In this document: piece by piece, positions 8,979 to 17,834 of the stretch | How positions within the stretch are numbered: the first letter of the stretch is position 1 | How the letters are laid out: every line of letters begins with the position of its first letter | Source of the DNA: Verrucomicrobiota bacterium | Lineage (GTDB): Bacteria; Verrucomicrobiota; Verrucomicrobiia; Limisphaerales; UBA11358 | Assembly (NCBI GenBank): GCA_028873125.1 | Contig: JAGWMQ010000016.1 | Coordinates: 1 to 42,263 of the forward strand | Direction of reading: 5' to 3' | Length of the DNA stretch: 42,263 nucleotides | The notes under the pieces: model-generated | What the model was told of the DNA's origin: nothing | Seen by the model: only the letters and a program-made list of their open reading frames with translations | The model's database searches: none | Translations under genes and position numbers: made by a program

Positions 8979-10304
8979 ATGCAGCAAGTGAACCTGGGCA
9001 TGATCGGCGGCGGCACCGTGGGCAGCGGCGTGTTTCACGCCCTCCAGCTCAACGGCGCCCTCCTGGCTTTGCGCATCGGCGTCCCGGTCGCTGTCCGCAA
9101 GGTCGCGGTGAAGGCCTTCAACGAGCCGCGGCCCTATGAGATTCCCCGCTCGCTCATGACGACCGATTGGCGGGAGGTGGTTAACGACCCTGAGGTTCAC
9201 ATCGTCTCGGAACTTGCCGGCGGCACGACCCTGGCGCGAGAAATCATCCTGTCCGCGCTCCGGCTCGGCAAGCCGGTCATCACCGCAAACAAGGCCCTGT
9301 TGTCCGCGCACGGCGAGGAACTGTTCGCCGCGACGAAAGAACACGGGGCGAATCTCTATTACGAGGCCAGCGTCTGCGGCGGCATCCCCATCATCAAATC
9401 GCTGCGGGAAGGCTTTGTCGGCAACCGTATCACCGCCCTCTACGGCATCGTCAACGGCACCTGCAATTACATCCTCACCCGGATGAAACTCGAGGGCGCC
9501 GACTTCGGCGCCGTGCTCGCCGACGCCCAGAGGCAGGGCTACGCCGAGACACCGCCGGACCTGGACATTGACGGCTGGGATTCCCAGCACAAAATCGGCA
9601 TCCTCGCCTCGCTGTCGCACGGTTTCTGGGTCAGGCCGGAAGACATCTACGTGGAGGGCATCCGGCACATTTCGGCGCTGGACATCAAGTTCGCCGATGA
9701 ACTGGGCTACACGATCAAGCTGCTGGGCATCATCAAAATGGCGGAAAGCGGAAAGCGAAAAGAAAAAAGCTCCTGCCGGGTGCAGGTGTCGGTTTATCCG
9801 ACGCTTGTTCCGAACGCGCACGTGCTGGCCGGCGTCAATCATGTCTTCAACGCCGTGTTCGTGCGCGGCGACATCGTGGGCGACACGCTGTTTTACGGCC
9901 GCGGGGCCGGGAAGGACGCCACGGCCAGCGCCGTCCTGAGCGACCTGGCCGACGCCGCGCTGGATTTGAAATTCGTCTCCAAACACCGCGTGCCGCCGTT
10001 CGTGCCGCACGAGTGCGACGGCGCGGTGCTGCCGATCGAGGCCGTTGTCTCGTCGTATTTCGTGCGGCTCAACGTCGTGGACAAGCCCGGCGTGCTGGCC
10101 AAAATCGCCGCGGTGTTCGGCGAGTCGCGCATCGGGATTTCCTCCGTCATCCAGCCCGAAGGCCACGAAGGCGCAAGCGTGCCGTTGATTTTCATGCTGC
10201 ACCACGCGACCAACGGCGCGGTCGCCGGCGCGTTGAAAAAGATCGGTAGATTGTCCGTCGTCAAGGGCCAGCCGGTCATGTTGCGGGTGGAAACCTTTGA
10301 ATGA
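8979..10304 (+). CDS. hom: Homoserine dehydrogenase (NAD-binding, catalytic and C-terminal ACT domains)
   Basis: 'NLGMIGGGTVGSGVFHAL', 'VITANKALLSAHGEELFAA', 'YYEASVCGGIPIIKSLREGFVGNRITALYGIVNGTCNYILTRM', ACT region 'VVDKPGVLAKIAAVFGESRIGISSVIQ'. Confidence 0.96.
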   Translation: MQQVNLGMIGGGTVGSGVFHALQLNGALLALRIGVPVAVRKVAVKAFNEPRPYEIPRSLMTTDWREVVNDPEVHIVSELAGGTTLAREIILSALRLGKPVITANKALLSAHGEELFAATKEHGANLYYEASVCGGIPIIKSLREGFVGNRITALYGIVNGTCNYILTRMKLEGADFGAVLADAQRQGYAETPPDLDIDGWDSQHKIGILASLSHGFWVRPEDIYVEGIRHISALDIKFADELGYTIKLLGIIKMAESGKRKEKSSCRVQVSVYPTLVPNAHVLAGVNHVFNAVFVRGDIVGDTLFYGRGAGKDATASAVLSDLADAALDLKFVSKHRVPPFVPHECDGAVLPIEAVVSSYFVRLNVVDKPGVLAKIAAVFGESRIGISSVIQPEGHEGASVPLIFMLHHATNGAVAGALKKIGRLSVVKGQPVMLRVETFE

Positions 10305-10405
10305 ACTTCGAATGGCCTTCAAGGAGCACGAATTGCTTGTGGAGTGAGTGCGCTTCCGCGCCGGTTGATTCGTGCCCATCTGATATTATTGGTGGTTAAA
10401 ACCAA

Positions 10406-11761
10406 ATGGCTGCCCTCCTTCTTCACAGCACCAATGGCCGTTCACCCGCGGTCAATCTGCGCGAGGCGCTGCTGCGCGGGCTGGCGCCCGACCGCGGGCT
10501 TTATCTCCCGGAAAAATTCCCAAACCTGGCCCCGGCCGAAATCGCCGCATTCGCCCGATTGCCTTATCCCGAAATCGCCCGCCGCGTCCTCTCCAAATTC
10601 ACCGAGGGCGTCATGGACGGGAACGAACTGGCCGCGATTTGCCGCGACGCCTACGACTTCGACGTGCCGCTCGAAACCGTGTACAACCGCGTCCACGTCC
10701 TCCGGCTCGACCGCGGTCCGACGGCCTCGTTCAAGGATTTTGCCGCGCGCCTCATGGCGCGGCTCATGGGAAGATTTTTGCAGGCGGACCGGCGGCAACT
10801 GACCGTCCTCACCGCCACCAGCGGCGACACCGGCTCGGCCGTCGCGCACGCCTTCCACAGCGTGCCCGGCATCCGCGTCCTCGTGTTGTTTCCGTTCGCC
10901 GAGGTCAGCCCGCGCCAGCGCAAACTGATGACCACGCTCGGCGACAACGTCCGCACCGTGGCGGTGGACGGCAAATTCGACGATTGCCAGGACATGGTCA
11001 AACGCGCCTTTGCCGATCCGGCACTGGGAACCATTCCGCTGTCTTCCGCCAACTCCATCAACATCGGGCGCCTGCTGCCGCAGAGCGTTTATTATTTTTA
11101 CGCGGCGTCGCGCATGGCCCAATCGGGCGAGCCGACGGTCTTTTCGGTGCCGAGCGGCAACTTCGGCGACATGATGGGCGCGGTGGTGGCGCGGCAGATG
11201 GGGTTGCCCGTGAGAAAAATCATCGCGCCGGTCAACGACAACGACGCCTTCCCGCGTTTTCTCGCCAGCGGCCATTACGAAAAGATTTTCCCCTCGCGCA
11301 ACTCGCTGTCCAACGCCATGAATGTCGGCCATCCGAGCAACCTGGCGCGGCTGGTGGCGGTCTACGGCGGCTGGATGGACGAGAGCGGCCACATCCACCG
11401 CGCGCCCGACCTGGCTGCGATGCGACGCGACCTGTTCTCCAGTTCGGTCTCCGACGAACGCACGCGCGCGACGATTTGCGACGCCTGGCGGAAATACCGG
11501 TTGTTGCTGGAGCCGCACGGGGCGGTCGCCTGGCGCGGGTTTCTCGATTGGCAGGAACACGAATCGCCCCACGGCTCGCCCGCCGTGATCCTCGAAACGG
11601 CGCATCCGGCAAAGTTCCCGGAGGAAATCGAAAAGACGCTCGGCCTTTCGCCGGAAGTACCGCCGGCAATTTCCGCGGCCGAGAATCTGCCCGAGGACTA
11701 CGACCGGTTGGACGCGGATTACGAAAAATTCAAGGCCTATCTGCTGGCCAGACACGCCTGA
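10406..11761 (+). CDS. thrC: Threonine synthase
   Basis: 'LDRGPTASFKDFAARLMAR', 'LTATSGDTGSAVAHAF', 'SANSINIGRLLPQSVYYFYA', 'VPSGNFGDMMGAVVARQMGLP'. Confidence 0.95.
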   Translation: MAALLLHSTNGRSPAVNLREALLRGLAPDRGLYLPEKFPNLAPAEIAAFARLPYPEIARRVLSKFTEGVMDGNELAAICRDAYDFDVPLETVYNRVHVLRLDRGPTASFKDFAARLMARLMGRFLQADRRQLTVLTATSGDTGSAVAHAFHSVPGIRVLVLFPFAEVSPRQRKLMTTLGDNVRTVAVDGKFDDCQDMVKRAFADPALGTIPLSSANSINIGRLLPQSVYYFYAASRMAQSGEPTVFSVPSGNFGDMMGAVVARQMGLPVRKIIAPVNDNDAFPRFLASGHYEKIFPSRNSLSNAMNVGHPSNLARLVAVYGGWMDESGHIHRAPDLAAMRRDLFSSSVSDERTRATICDAWRKYRLLLEPHGAVAWRGFLDWQEHESPHGSPAVILETAHPAKFPEEIEKTLGLSPEVPPAISAAENLPEDYDRLDADYEKFKAYLLARHA

Positions 11762-11826
11762 CACCCTGCCCTGCAACAAAACGGCCGGCGCCGAAACTCT
11801 CCATGAACCGCCCGAAGTGCCGCCGG

Positions 11827-11930
11827 GTCTTGGAGTGCGGCGGGAAGCGAAGCGCCACGCCGCTTTCGTCGGGCGCCACACCAATCCCAAGGCACTGTCG
11901 CCGCTGCGCTCTGCCACCGCACTCCAAGAC
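11827..11930. repeat. Interspersed element, family B, with perfect 14-bp terminal inverted repeats
   Basis: GTCTTGGAGTGCGG at 11827-11840 and CCGCACTCCAAGAC at 11917-11930 are exact reverse complements; no ORF-like transposase inside the 104 bp. Confidence 0.85.
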
Positions 11931-12074
11931 GCTGGCGCGCCGGCGCAAGCGCCTTTCAGTTCGAAGTCTCCATGCGCGATTCGAGAATCGTGGGAACTAC
12001 TCAGGCACGACGAGCAACGCTTGGACACGGCTTTCCGCGCCCCCGGCCGATGTTCTGCCAGGCCGCATGGTTCC

Positions 12075-12120
12075 GACTTTTTGTGGTCCCATGGCCGGCG
12101 AGAACGGCCTGCAAAAAGTC
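12075..12120 (-). terminator. Inverted repeat overlapping the stop codon of the DUF883-like gene; possible terminator
   Basis: GACTTTTTG (12075-12083) / CAAAAAGTC (12112-12120) with inner GGCC...GGCC. Confidence 0.45.
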
Positions 12121-12424
12121 ACCGGCGACCGGCCAGCACGCCGATCAGCAGTCCCACGCCGAACGCGATCCCGGCGGCGACGCCGATGGACTCATAGGGA
12201 TGTTCACGAATCGTTTTGTCGGCCACCTTGGCGCCGGCAACCGTTTTTTCCTCGATCCGGTGATAGGTGGTTTTGGCGGTGTCGAGGGCCGTGGACAAAC
12301 GTTGGCGAAGTTCCTTCATCCTTTCGCCGGTCTGTCCGGCGGTCGCCTGCAACATCTCTTCCGCGTCGTGCGACAATTCCTTCAAATTGGTTCCGAGTTG
12401 TTCCATGTTGGCTTCATTTGGCAT
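12119..12424 (-). CDS. DUF883/ElaB-YqjD-like membrane-anchored stress protein
   Basis: MPNEANMEQLGTNLKELSHDAEEMLQATAGQTGERMKELRQRLSTAL...IREHPYESIGVAAGIAFGVGLLIGVLAGRR; amphipathic helix plus C-terminal TM and positively charged tail; AAAGGACAT RBS. Confidence 0.82.
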   Translation of the reverse strand: MPNEANMEQLGTNLKELSHDAEEMLQATAGQTGERMKELRQRLSTALDTAKTTYHRIEEKTVAGAKVADKTIREHPYESIGVAAGIAFGVGLLIGVLAGRR

Positions 12425-12699
12425 TGGATGTCCTTTCTCTTCTTTGGTTTTGATATCGGCGAGCCTGCGCCCGCAGGCCCGGTGATTCAACATAGTTCAG
12501 GTTGATCGAATGCGCCAAAAACATTTTCCCCAAAGAAGGTTTTGCCTGGACTGGACCGAATCCATCCTCCGGTCCGGCATGGTTGCCGGCGTTTGCCGCG
12601 ATGAACCCCGTCTTGCAAATCGCGTTCAAACGGCTATTTTCAACCGCTCGACAGACGCGCGCTCGCGGAGGGATTCCGCGTGGCTGGGCAGATTTCAGC

Positions 12700-13917
12700 A
12701 TGGCATTGATCGTTCAAAAGTACGGCGGCACCTCGGTGGGAAACCCCGGCCGCATCAAGAACGTCGCCCGGCGGGTGGCCGCCTGCCGCGCGCGCGGCGA
12801 CCAGGTGGTGGTCGTCGTTTCGGCCATGAGCGGCGTGACCGACCACCTGATCCGGCTGGCGAAGGAGATCATGCCCCTGCCGAGCGAGCGCGAAATGGAC
12901 GTGCTGCTGGCGACCGGCGAACAACAGACCATCGCCCTCACGGCCATTGCCTTGCATGCGCTGAACGTCCCGGCCGTGTCCCTTACCGGCGCCCAGGCGG
13001 GCATCGTCACCGACGGCGTCCACACCAAGGCCAAAATCCACAACCTCACGCCCAAGAAGGTCCACGAGTTGTTGAACCAGGGCCACGTCGTCATCGTCGC
13101 CGGATTCCAGGGCGAGACGCCGGAGGGGCAGATCACCACGCTGGGCCGGGGCGGATCGGATTTGACGGCGATCGCCCTGGCCGCCGCGCTCAAGGCCGAC
13201 CTGTGCCAGATTTACACGGATGTGGACGGGGTTTATACCGCCGATCCGAGGATCGTGCCGGGCGCCCGGAAGCTGGACGAGATTTCCTACGACGAAATGC
13301 TCGAGCTGGCCAGCCTCGGCGCCAAGGTGATGCAGTCGCGTTCGGTGGAATTTGCCAAGAAATTCGGCGTGGTCTTTGAAGTCCGCTCCAGCCTCAACGA
13401 ACATCCGGGAACGATTGTGAAAGAAGAAACCAAAAACATGGAAGAGGTGGTCGTGCGCGGGGTCGCGCTCGACAAACACCAGGCCAAACTCACGCTGGTG
13501 GCCGTGCCGGACAAACCCGGCGTGGCCGCGAAAATCTTCAAGGCGCTGGGCGACGCCGCCGTCAACGTGGACATGATCGTCCAGAACATCAGCCACGGCG
13601 CCGGCACGCCGCAGACGGACATTTCCTTCACCGTCGAGAAGGCGGACCTGCTCAAGGCGCGGAAGGTCATTGACGGTTTGAAAACCGGAATCGGCTATGG
13701 CGAGGTCATCGTGGCCGAACAGATCGGGAAGCTGTCCATCGTCGGCGTCGGCATGAAATCGCACTCCGGGGTGGCCGGAAAACTCTTTGAAACGCTGGCC
13801 AACGCGGGCATCAACATTGACATGATTTCCACCAGCGAAATCAAACTCTCCGTGGTGATTGATCTGGCCCGGGGGGAAGAAGCGATGAAGGCCGTTCACG
13901 CGGCGTTCATCGGGTAG
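12700..13917 (+). CDS. lysC: Aspartate kinase with C-terminal ACT domains
   Basis: MALIVQKYGGTSVGNPGRIKNVARRV, 'TLGRGGSDLTAIALAAALKADLCQIYTDVDGVYTADPRIVPGARKLDEISYDEMLELASLGAKVMQSRSVEFAKKF'. Confidence 0.97.
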   Translation: MALIVQKYGGTSVGNPGRIKNVARRVAACRARGDQVVVVVSAMSGVTDHLIRLAKEIMPLPSEREMDVLLATGEQQTIALTAIALHALNVPAVSLTGAQAGIVTDGVHTKAKIHNLTPKKVHELLNQGHVVIVAGFQGETPEGQITTLGRGGSDLTAIALAAALKADLCQIYTDVDGVYTADPRIVPGARKLDEISYDEMLELASLGAKVMQSRSVEFAKKFGVVFEVRSSLNEHPGTIVKEETKNMEEVVVRGVALDKHQAKLTLVAVPDKPGVAAKIFKALGDAAVNVDMIVQNISHGAGTPQTDISFTVEKADLLKARKVIDGLKTGIGYGEVIVAEQIGKLSIVGVGMKSHSGVAGKLFETLANAGINIDMISTSEIKLSVVIDLARGEEAMKAVHAAFIG

Positions 13918-13940
13918 GACCGGAGTCGCCCGGTCCGGCT

Positions 13941-14092
13941 TCAGGGCTTCAGCACGATTTTTCCGGCCAGCGCGCCGGTGTTTTGGATCGTGCTCGCCTC
14001 CTGCAAGCGGTGCGCATCGGCGGTTTGCGAGAGCGGCAACACGCGGTCAATCCGCGCCTTCAACTTGCCCGACGCCATCCAGCTCGTTGATG
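13941..14092 (-). pseudogene. C-terminal remnant of a zinc-type alcohol dehydrogenase/quinone oxidoreductase
   Basis: Minus-strand reading gives ...MASGKLKARIDRVLPLSQTADAHRLQEASTIQNTGALAGKIVLKP*, the typical C-terminus of MDR-family oxidoreductases; no upstream domain remains before leuB. Confidence 0.6.
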
Positions 14093-14169
14093 TAAGCGGC
14101 TCTCATCGCCGGCATTCCCGTTTTGGAAAATGAAAAGTCAACCGGCTGATTCGCGCCGGCGCCGGCGAT

Positions 14170-15279
14170 TCATCGCAACGCCGAGGCAATCGCCTCGCCC
14201 ATTTCGCGCGTGCCCACGCGGCGCGCGCCCGCTTCGTTGGGATTGAAAATGTCGCCGGTGCGATTGCCGGCTTCGATGGATTGCTGCACGGCGTTTTCAA
14301 TCGCCGCCGCCGCGTCGTTCAAACCGAGGCTGTGCCGCAGCATGAGCGCCGCCGAGAGAATTTGCGCGATGGGGTTCGCCAGATTTTTTCCGGCGATGTC
14401 CGGCGCGGTGCCGCCGGCCGGCTCGTAGAAACCGAAGGTCTTTTCCCCGCTCGTGGCGCCAAGGCTGGCGCTGGGCAACATGCCGAGCGAACCGGCCAGC
14501 GCCGCCGCCTCGTCGCTCAGGATGTCGCCGAACATGTTTTCACAGAGCATCACGTCGAACTGCGCCGGACGCAGCATGAGTTGCATCGCGCCGTTGTCCA
14601 CAAACATGTGTTCGAGTGTCACGCCGGAATAATGTTGGCCGACGCGCGTGACGACGTCGCGCCAGAGCACGCCGTTTTCGAGCACGTTCGCCTTGTCAAT
14701 GCTCGTGACCTTTTTGCGGCGCAGTTTCGCGGCGCGGAACGCCACGTGGGCGATGCGTTCGATTTCCGGCGTGCTATAGGCCATCGTGTCGGTCGCGCGG
14801 GCGTTGCCGCCGCCGAGGTCCTCGGTCTTTTTCGGCCGGCCGAAATACAGGCCGCCGGTCAGTTCGCGCACCACCAGGATGTCAATCCCGTCGCCCTGGC
14901 GTTCCCTGGTCAGCGGGCAGGCGTGGGCGAGGGCCTTGGGCAGCCGCACCGGGCGCAGGTTGGCAAACAGGCCGAACTCCTTGCGGAGGCGCAGCAAGGC
15001 GGCGCGCTCGGGGCGTTCCTCCTTGGGAATCGTCGGATCGCGGTCGGGCAGTCCGACCGAGCCGAAAAGAATCGCGTCTGATTTTTTGCACAGCGTCAGC
15101 GTAACGTCGGGCAGCGCCTTGCCGACGGCGTCAATGCCGGCCCAACCGACGGGCGCCTCGGTGATGTCGAGTTTGAAGCCGAATTTTTTTTCCGCGGCGC
15201 GAAGGACCCGGATGGCTTCGCGCATGACTTCGGGCCCGATGCCGTCACCGGCCAGGGCCGCGATGCTGAACATTTTCAT
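14170..15279 (-). CDS. leuB: 3-isopropylmalate dehydrogenase
   Basis: MKMFSIAALAGDGIGPEVMREAIRVL, 'RKEFGLFANLRPVR', 'VRELTGGLYFG', 'MLCENMFGDILSDEAAALAGSLGMLPSASLG'. Confidence 0.96.
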   Translation of the reverse strand: MKMFSIAALAGDGIGPEVMREAIRVLRAAEKKFGFKLDITEAPVGWAGIDAVGKALPDVTLTLCKKSDAILFGSVGLPDRDPTIPKEERPERAALLRLRKEFGLFANLRPVRLPKALAHACPLTRERQGDGIDILVVRELTGGLYFGRPKKTEDLGGGNARATDTMAYSTPEIERIAHVAFRAAKLRRKKVTSIDKANVLENGVLWRDVVTRVGQHYSGVTLEHMFVDNGAMQLMLRPAQFDVMLCENMFGDILSDEAAALAGSLGMLPSASLGATSGEKTFGFYEPAGGTAPDIAGKNLANPIAQILSAALMLRHSLGLNDAAAAIENAVQQSIEAGNRTGDIFNPNEAGARRVGTREMGEAIASALR

Positions 15280-15288
15280 GATTGAAGA

Positions 15289-15369
15289 ATTTACAATATG
15301 CGACTTACGATTTACGAGCCATTTTCTTAAATTGAGGCGCGCGCAATTCGTGAATCGCAAATTGTAAAT
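15289..15369. repeat. AT-rich inverted-repeat interspersed element, family C copy 2
   Basis: ATTTACAATATGCGACTTACGA ... TTCGTGAATCGCAAATTGTAAAT; ends are near-inverted repeats; aligns with 8164..8245. Confidence 0.7.
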
Positions 15370-15374
15370 CATAA

Positions 15375-15884
15375 ATGTCCTTGGTTTTGCCCTACAAAGT
15401 CGCCACGCTGCTCTACTGCTTCAACGAGCGCGGCGAAATCCTGCTGCTCGAACGGGCGCAGGAGCCCAACCGCGGCTTCTGGAGCCCGTGCGGCGGCAAG
15501 TTGAAAATGGACCGCGGCGAGTCGCCCTATGCCTGCGCCTGCCGCGAGGCGGGGGAGGAGTTGGGCGTCCAATTTTCCCCGGGCGATCTGCATTTGACCG
15601 GGCTGGTCAGCGAACACGGCTATCAAGGGCGGACGCACTGGCTGATGTTCCTGTTCGAGGTGAAGAAAAAATTGACCGCGCTGCCGCCGCCCCATGCGGA
15701 GGGACGGTTTCAGTTTTTTCCACGCGACCAGGTTTCCAGCCTGCACATTCCGCAGACCGACCGCGAGCAGATCTGGCCGTGGTTCTGGAAATTCCGCGGC
15801 GGCTTCTTCGCGGCCCACTGCCATTGCCACCCTGACGGGCGAAACGACTGGACGCTGGAGGAGGCCAGCCAGAAAGCCGAGTGA
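15375..15884 (+). CDS. NUDIX hydrolase
   Basis: 'GGKLKMDRGESPYACACREAGEELGVQF' matches the Nudix box GX5EX7REUXEEXGU apart from minor deviations. Confidence 0.88.
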   Translation: MSLVLPYKVATLLYCFNERGEILLLERAQEPNRGFWSPCGGKLKMDRGESPYACACREAGEELGVQFSPGDLHLTGLVSEHGYQGRTHWLMFLFEVKKKLTALPPPHAEGRFQFFPRDQVSSLHIPQTDREQIWPWFWKFRGGFFAAHCHCHPDGRNDWTLEEASQKAE

Positions 15885-15956
15885 AGACGCAGAGGCGCGG
15901 CCCCCCGACGGGTTTGAATTTTGATTCCGCCTGCCGCATTCTTCCTTCTTGATCTT

Positions 15957-16439
15957 ATGGACGAGCCGATCATTGACCTGCACAGCGACGACTTTTTCAT
16001 GCGCGAGGCGTTGCGCCAGGCGGCCCGGGCGCGCGAGGCCGGGGAAGTGCCCGTCGGCGCGGTCATCGTGCGCGAGGGCAGCATCGTGGCGCGCGCCTTC
16101 AACCAGGTGGAACTGCTCAAGGACGCCACGGCGCACGCGGAAATGCTCGCGTTGACACAGGCGCAGGAGGCGGCGGGCGACTGGCGGCTGACGGATTGCA
16201 CGCTTTACGTCACCAAGGAGCCGTGTCCGATGTGCGCCGGGGCCATCGTCCACACGCGCCTGGCGCGGGTCGTCTTTGGCGCGGGCGACCCGAAGGCCGG
16301 CGCGGCGGGCAGCGCGCTGAATTTGCTGCAGTTTCCAACGCTGAACCACCGCTGCGAAATCACCCGCGGCGTGCGCGAACCGGAGTGCCGCGCCCTGTTG
16401 CAAAATTTTTTCGCCGGGCGGCGCAATGCGTTGAAATGA
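15957..16439 (+). CDS. tadA: tRNA-specific adenosine deaminase
   Basis: 'ATAHAEMLAL' (HAE) and 'LYVTKEPCPMCAGAIVHTRLARVVFGAGDPKAGAAGS' (PCxxC) zinc-deaminase motifs characteristic of TadA. Confidence 0.94.
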   Translation: MDEPIIDLHSDDFFMREALRQAARAREAGEVPVGAVIVREGSIVARAFNQVELLKDATAHAEMLALTQAQEAAGDWRLTDCTLYVTKEPCPMCAGAIVHTRLARVVFGAGDPKAGAAGSALNLLQFPTLNHRCEITRGVREPECRALLQNFFAGRRNALK

Positions 16440-16474
16440 TGGCGCCCGGCCTGGACGTTTCCCTTGAATCTCCG

Positions 16475-16562
16475 GGCAGGGCGCGCAGTCCTCTGCGCGC
16501 CGCCGATGATGAAGGAGAGGTTTTGACCCGGGCCGGCGCGCGCGGAGTGGCGCGCCCTACCC
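16475..16562. repeat. Interspersed palindromic repeat, family A copy 2 (inverted relative to copy 1)
   Basis: GGCAGGGCGCGCAGTCCTCTGCGCGCCGCC...GGCCGGCGCGCGCGGAGTGGCGCGCCCTACC; reverse complement aligns with 6128..6213. Confidence 0.8.
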
Positions 16563-16625
16563 GCCTGGGGTTCAAAGCCCCCATGCGCGATTCGAGAATC
16601 GCCGGGGCCTTGGAAATGACAGAGA

Positions 16626-16663
16626 ACAAAAAAGCAAAGCGCCCTTTCGGGCGCCTTGCTTTG
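16626..16663 (-). terminator. Rho-independent terminator downstream of the prepilin-like gene
   Basis: On the minus strand AAAGCAAGGCGCCCGAAAGGGCGCTTTGCTTTTTTTGTT: GC-rich stem-loop followed by a T-tract. Confidence 0.85.
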
Positions 16664-16682
16664 TGTTGAAATCAAATCCCGG

Positions 16683-17561
16683 TTACTGTCCTTGGACAGT
16701 CTGCGGGAAATTGTAAACCACGGCCTGGCCGGCATTGTTGGTGGCGGCCTGCAGTGCGTCACGCAATCCGCTCACGGTCACCTGCTGCACGCTGCCGTCG
16801 GCCAATCCGATATTGCCGCGGCCGTCATGCAGGTCGCTGGATGTCCACGCCCAGGTGTTGATCGCGGAACTGCCGCCGGTGCCGCCGCCGGTAAACGAAG
16901 TGCCGTTGCCCGCGATGGTCATGTATTTGCCCGTGGCGCCCGGATTGTTGTTGTTGGCGCTGACGCCGGTGCTGCTGCCGGCGCTGGCCCAGTTCCGGTC
17001 GCCGGTGAGGATGGTCTGCGGCTGGGTGTCAATGGCGTCGCCACCGACCAAGTAGCTGCAGGAGCCGTAGTTGTTTTTGCCTTGGGTCGCATAGTCGGAC
17101 GCACCGACGATGCCGGTGCCGCTCAGGCCGGTGTAGAATTGGGTGGCGAAATTCGTGGCCGCGCTGCCACGGCTGTCCGAAGGGCAGTTTACAATTTTGG
17201 GCGTGCTCAACTCATTGGACATCACGCCAAAGGCCGCCGGCTCGCTGAAGGTCGGCGCGCCGTACGGCGCCCCGGCGGCGGCCATGAGCGAAGGACTGGG
17301 GCCGCCGGAATAGTCATATTGTCCGGCCCCGCCCGCGGAAGCCGAGACAGTCATGGGGAAACGGTCGTTGTTGTCGCCTTCCCACTCGCGGAAGGCCAGG
17401 CCGCACTGCTTGAGGTTGTTGACGCAGCTGATTTGCTGGGCCTTGCGCTTGGCGGCCGCCAGCGCCGGCAGCAACATGGCCGCCAGGATGGCAATGATGG
17501 CGATCACGACGAGCAATTCGATCAGCGTGAAAGCCTTTTTATGGTTCAGACTTTTTTTCAT
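16683..17561 (-). CDS. Prepilin-like protein with N-terminal methylation motif
   Basis: [66 protein letters not shown]...; '[21 protein letters not shown]' (H-X9-DG-like). Confidence 0.92.
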   Translation of the reverse strand: MKKSLNHKKAFTLIELLVVIAIIAILAAMLLPALAAAKRKAQQISCVNNLKQCGLAFREWEGDNNDRFPMTVSASAGGAGQYDYSGGPSPSLMAAAGAPYGAPTFSEPAAFGVMSNELSTPKIVNCPSDSRGSAATNFATQFYTGLSGTGIVGASDYATQGKNNYGSCSYLVGGDAIDTQPQTILTGDRNWASAGSSTGVSANNNNPGATGKYMTIAGNGTSFTGGGTGGSSAINTWAWTSSDLHDGRGNIGLADGSVQQVTVSGLRDALQAATNNAGQAVVYNFPQTVQGQ

Positions 17562-17740
17562 ATGCAACTAACTGGTGTTTGGTTTTGGTGTTATCGGTGA
17601 CAGCCGCAGTCTTCATCCGAAATCCGCGCGTTGTCAACAGACAATTACAAGAGACTCTTCCAGCAGATTCGGTGCCATGACCTCGCCCGGCGAAAAACCT
17701 TCGAAAAACCGGCCCTCTGAATTTTTGTCAAGTGTAACAT

Positions 17741-17797
17741 GCGTGAATTTCACGCATCCATGCGTGAATTTCACGCATCGGCGCGTGAATTTCACGC
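17741..17797. repeat. Three tandem copies of palindrome GCGTGAATTTCACGC at 21-bp period
   Basis: Exact copies at 17741-17755, 17762-17776 and 17783-17797, each GCGTGAA-T-TTCACGC. Confidence 0.97.
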
Positions 17798-17834
17798 ACG
17801 GGGGCGGGGTCTCTCCATGTGGGGGGCTGGCCGG

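Noticed and set aside
10639-12453. 604-aa plus-strand ORF
   Set aside because: Out-of-frame reading through thrC and the convergent repeat region; no domain motifs.
17741-17797. CRISPR array
   Set aside because: Only three 15-bp units with 6-bp linkers; no spacers of CRISPR length and no cas genes nearby.
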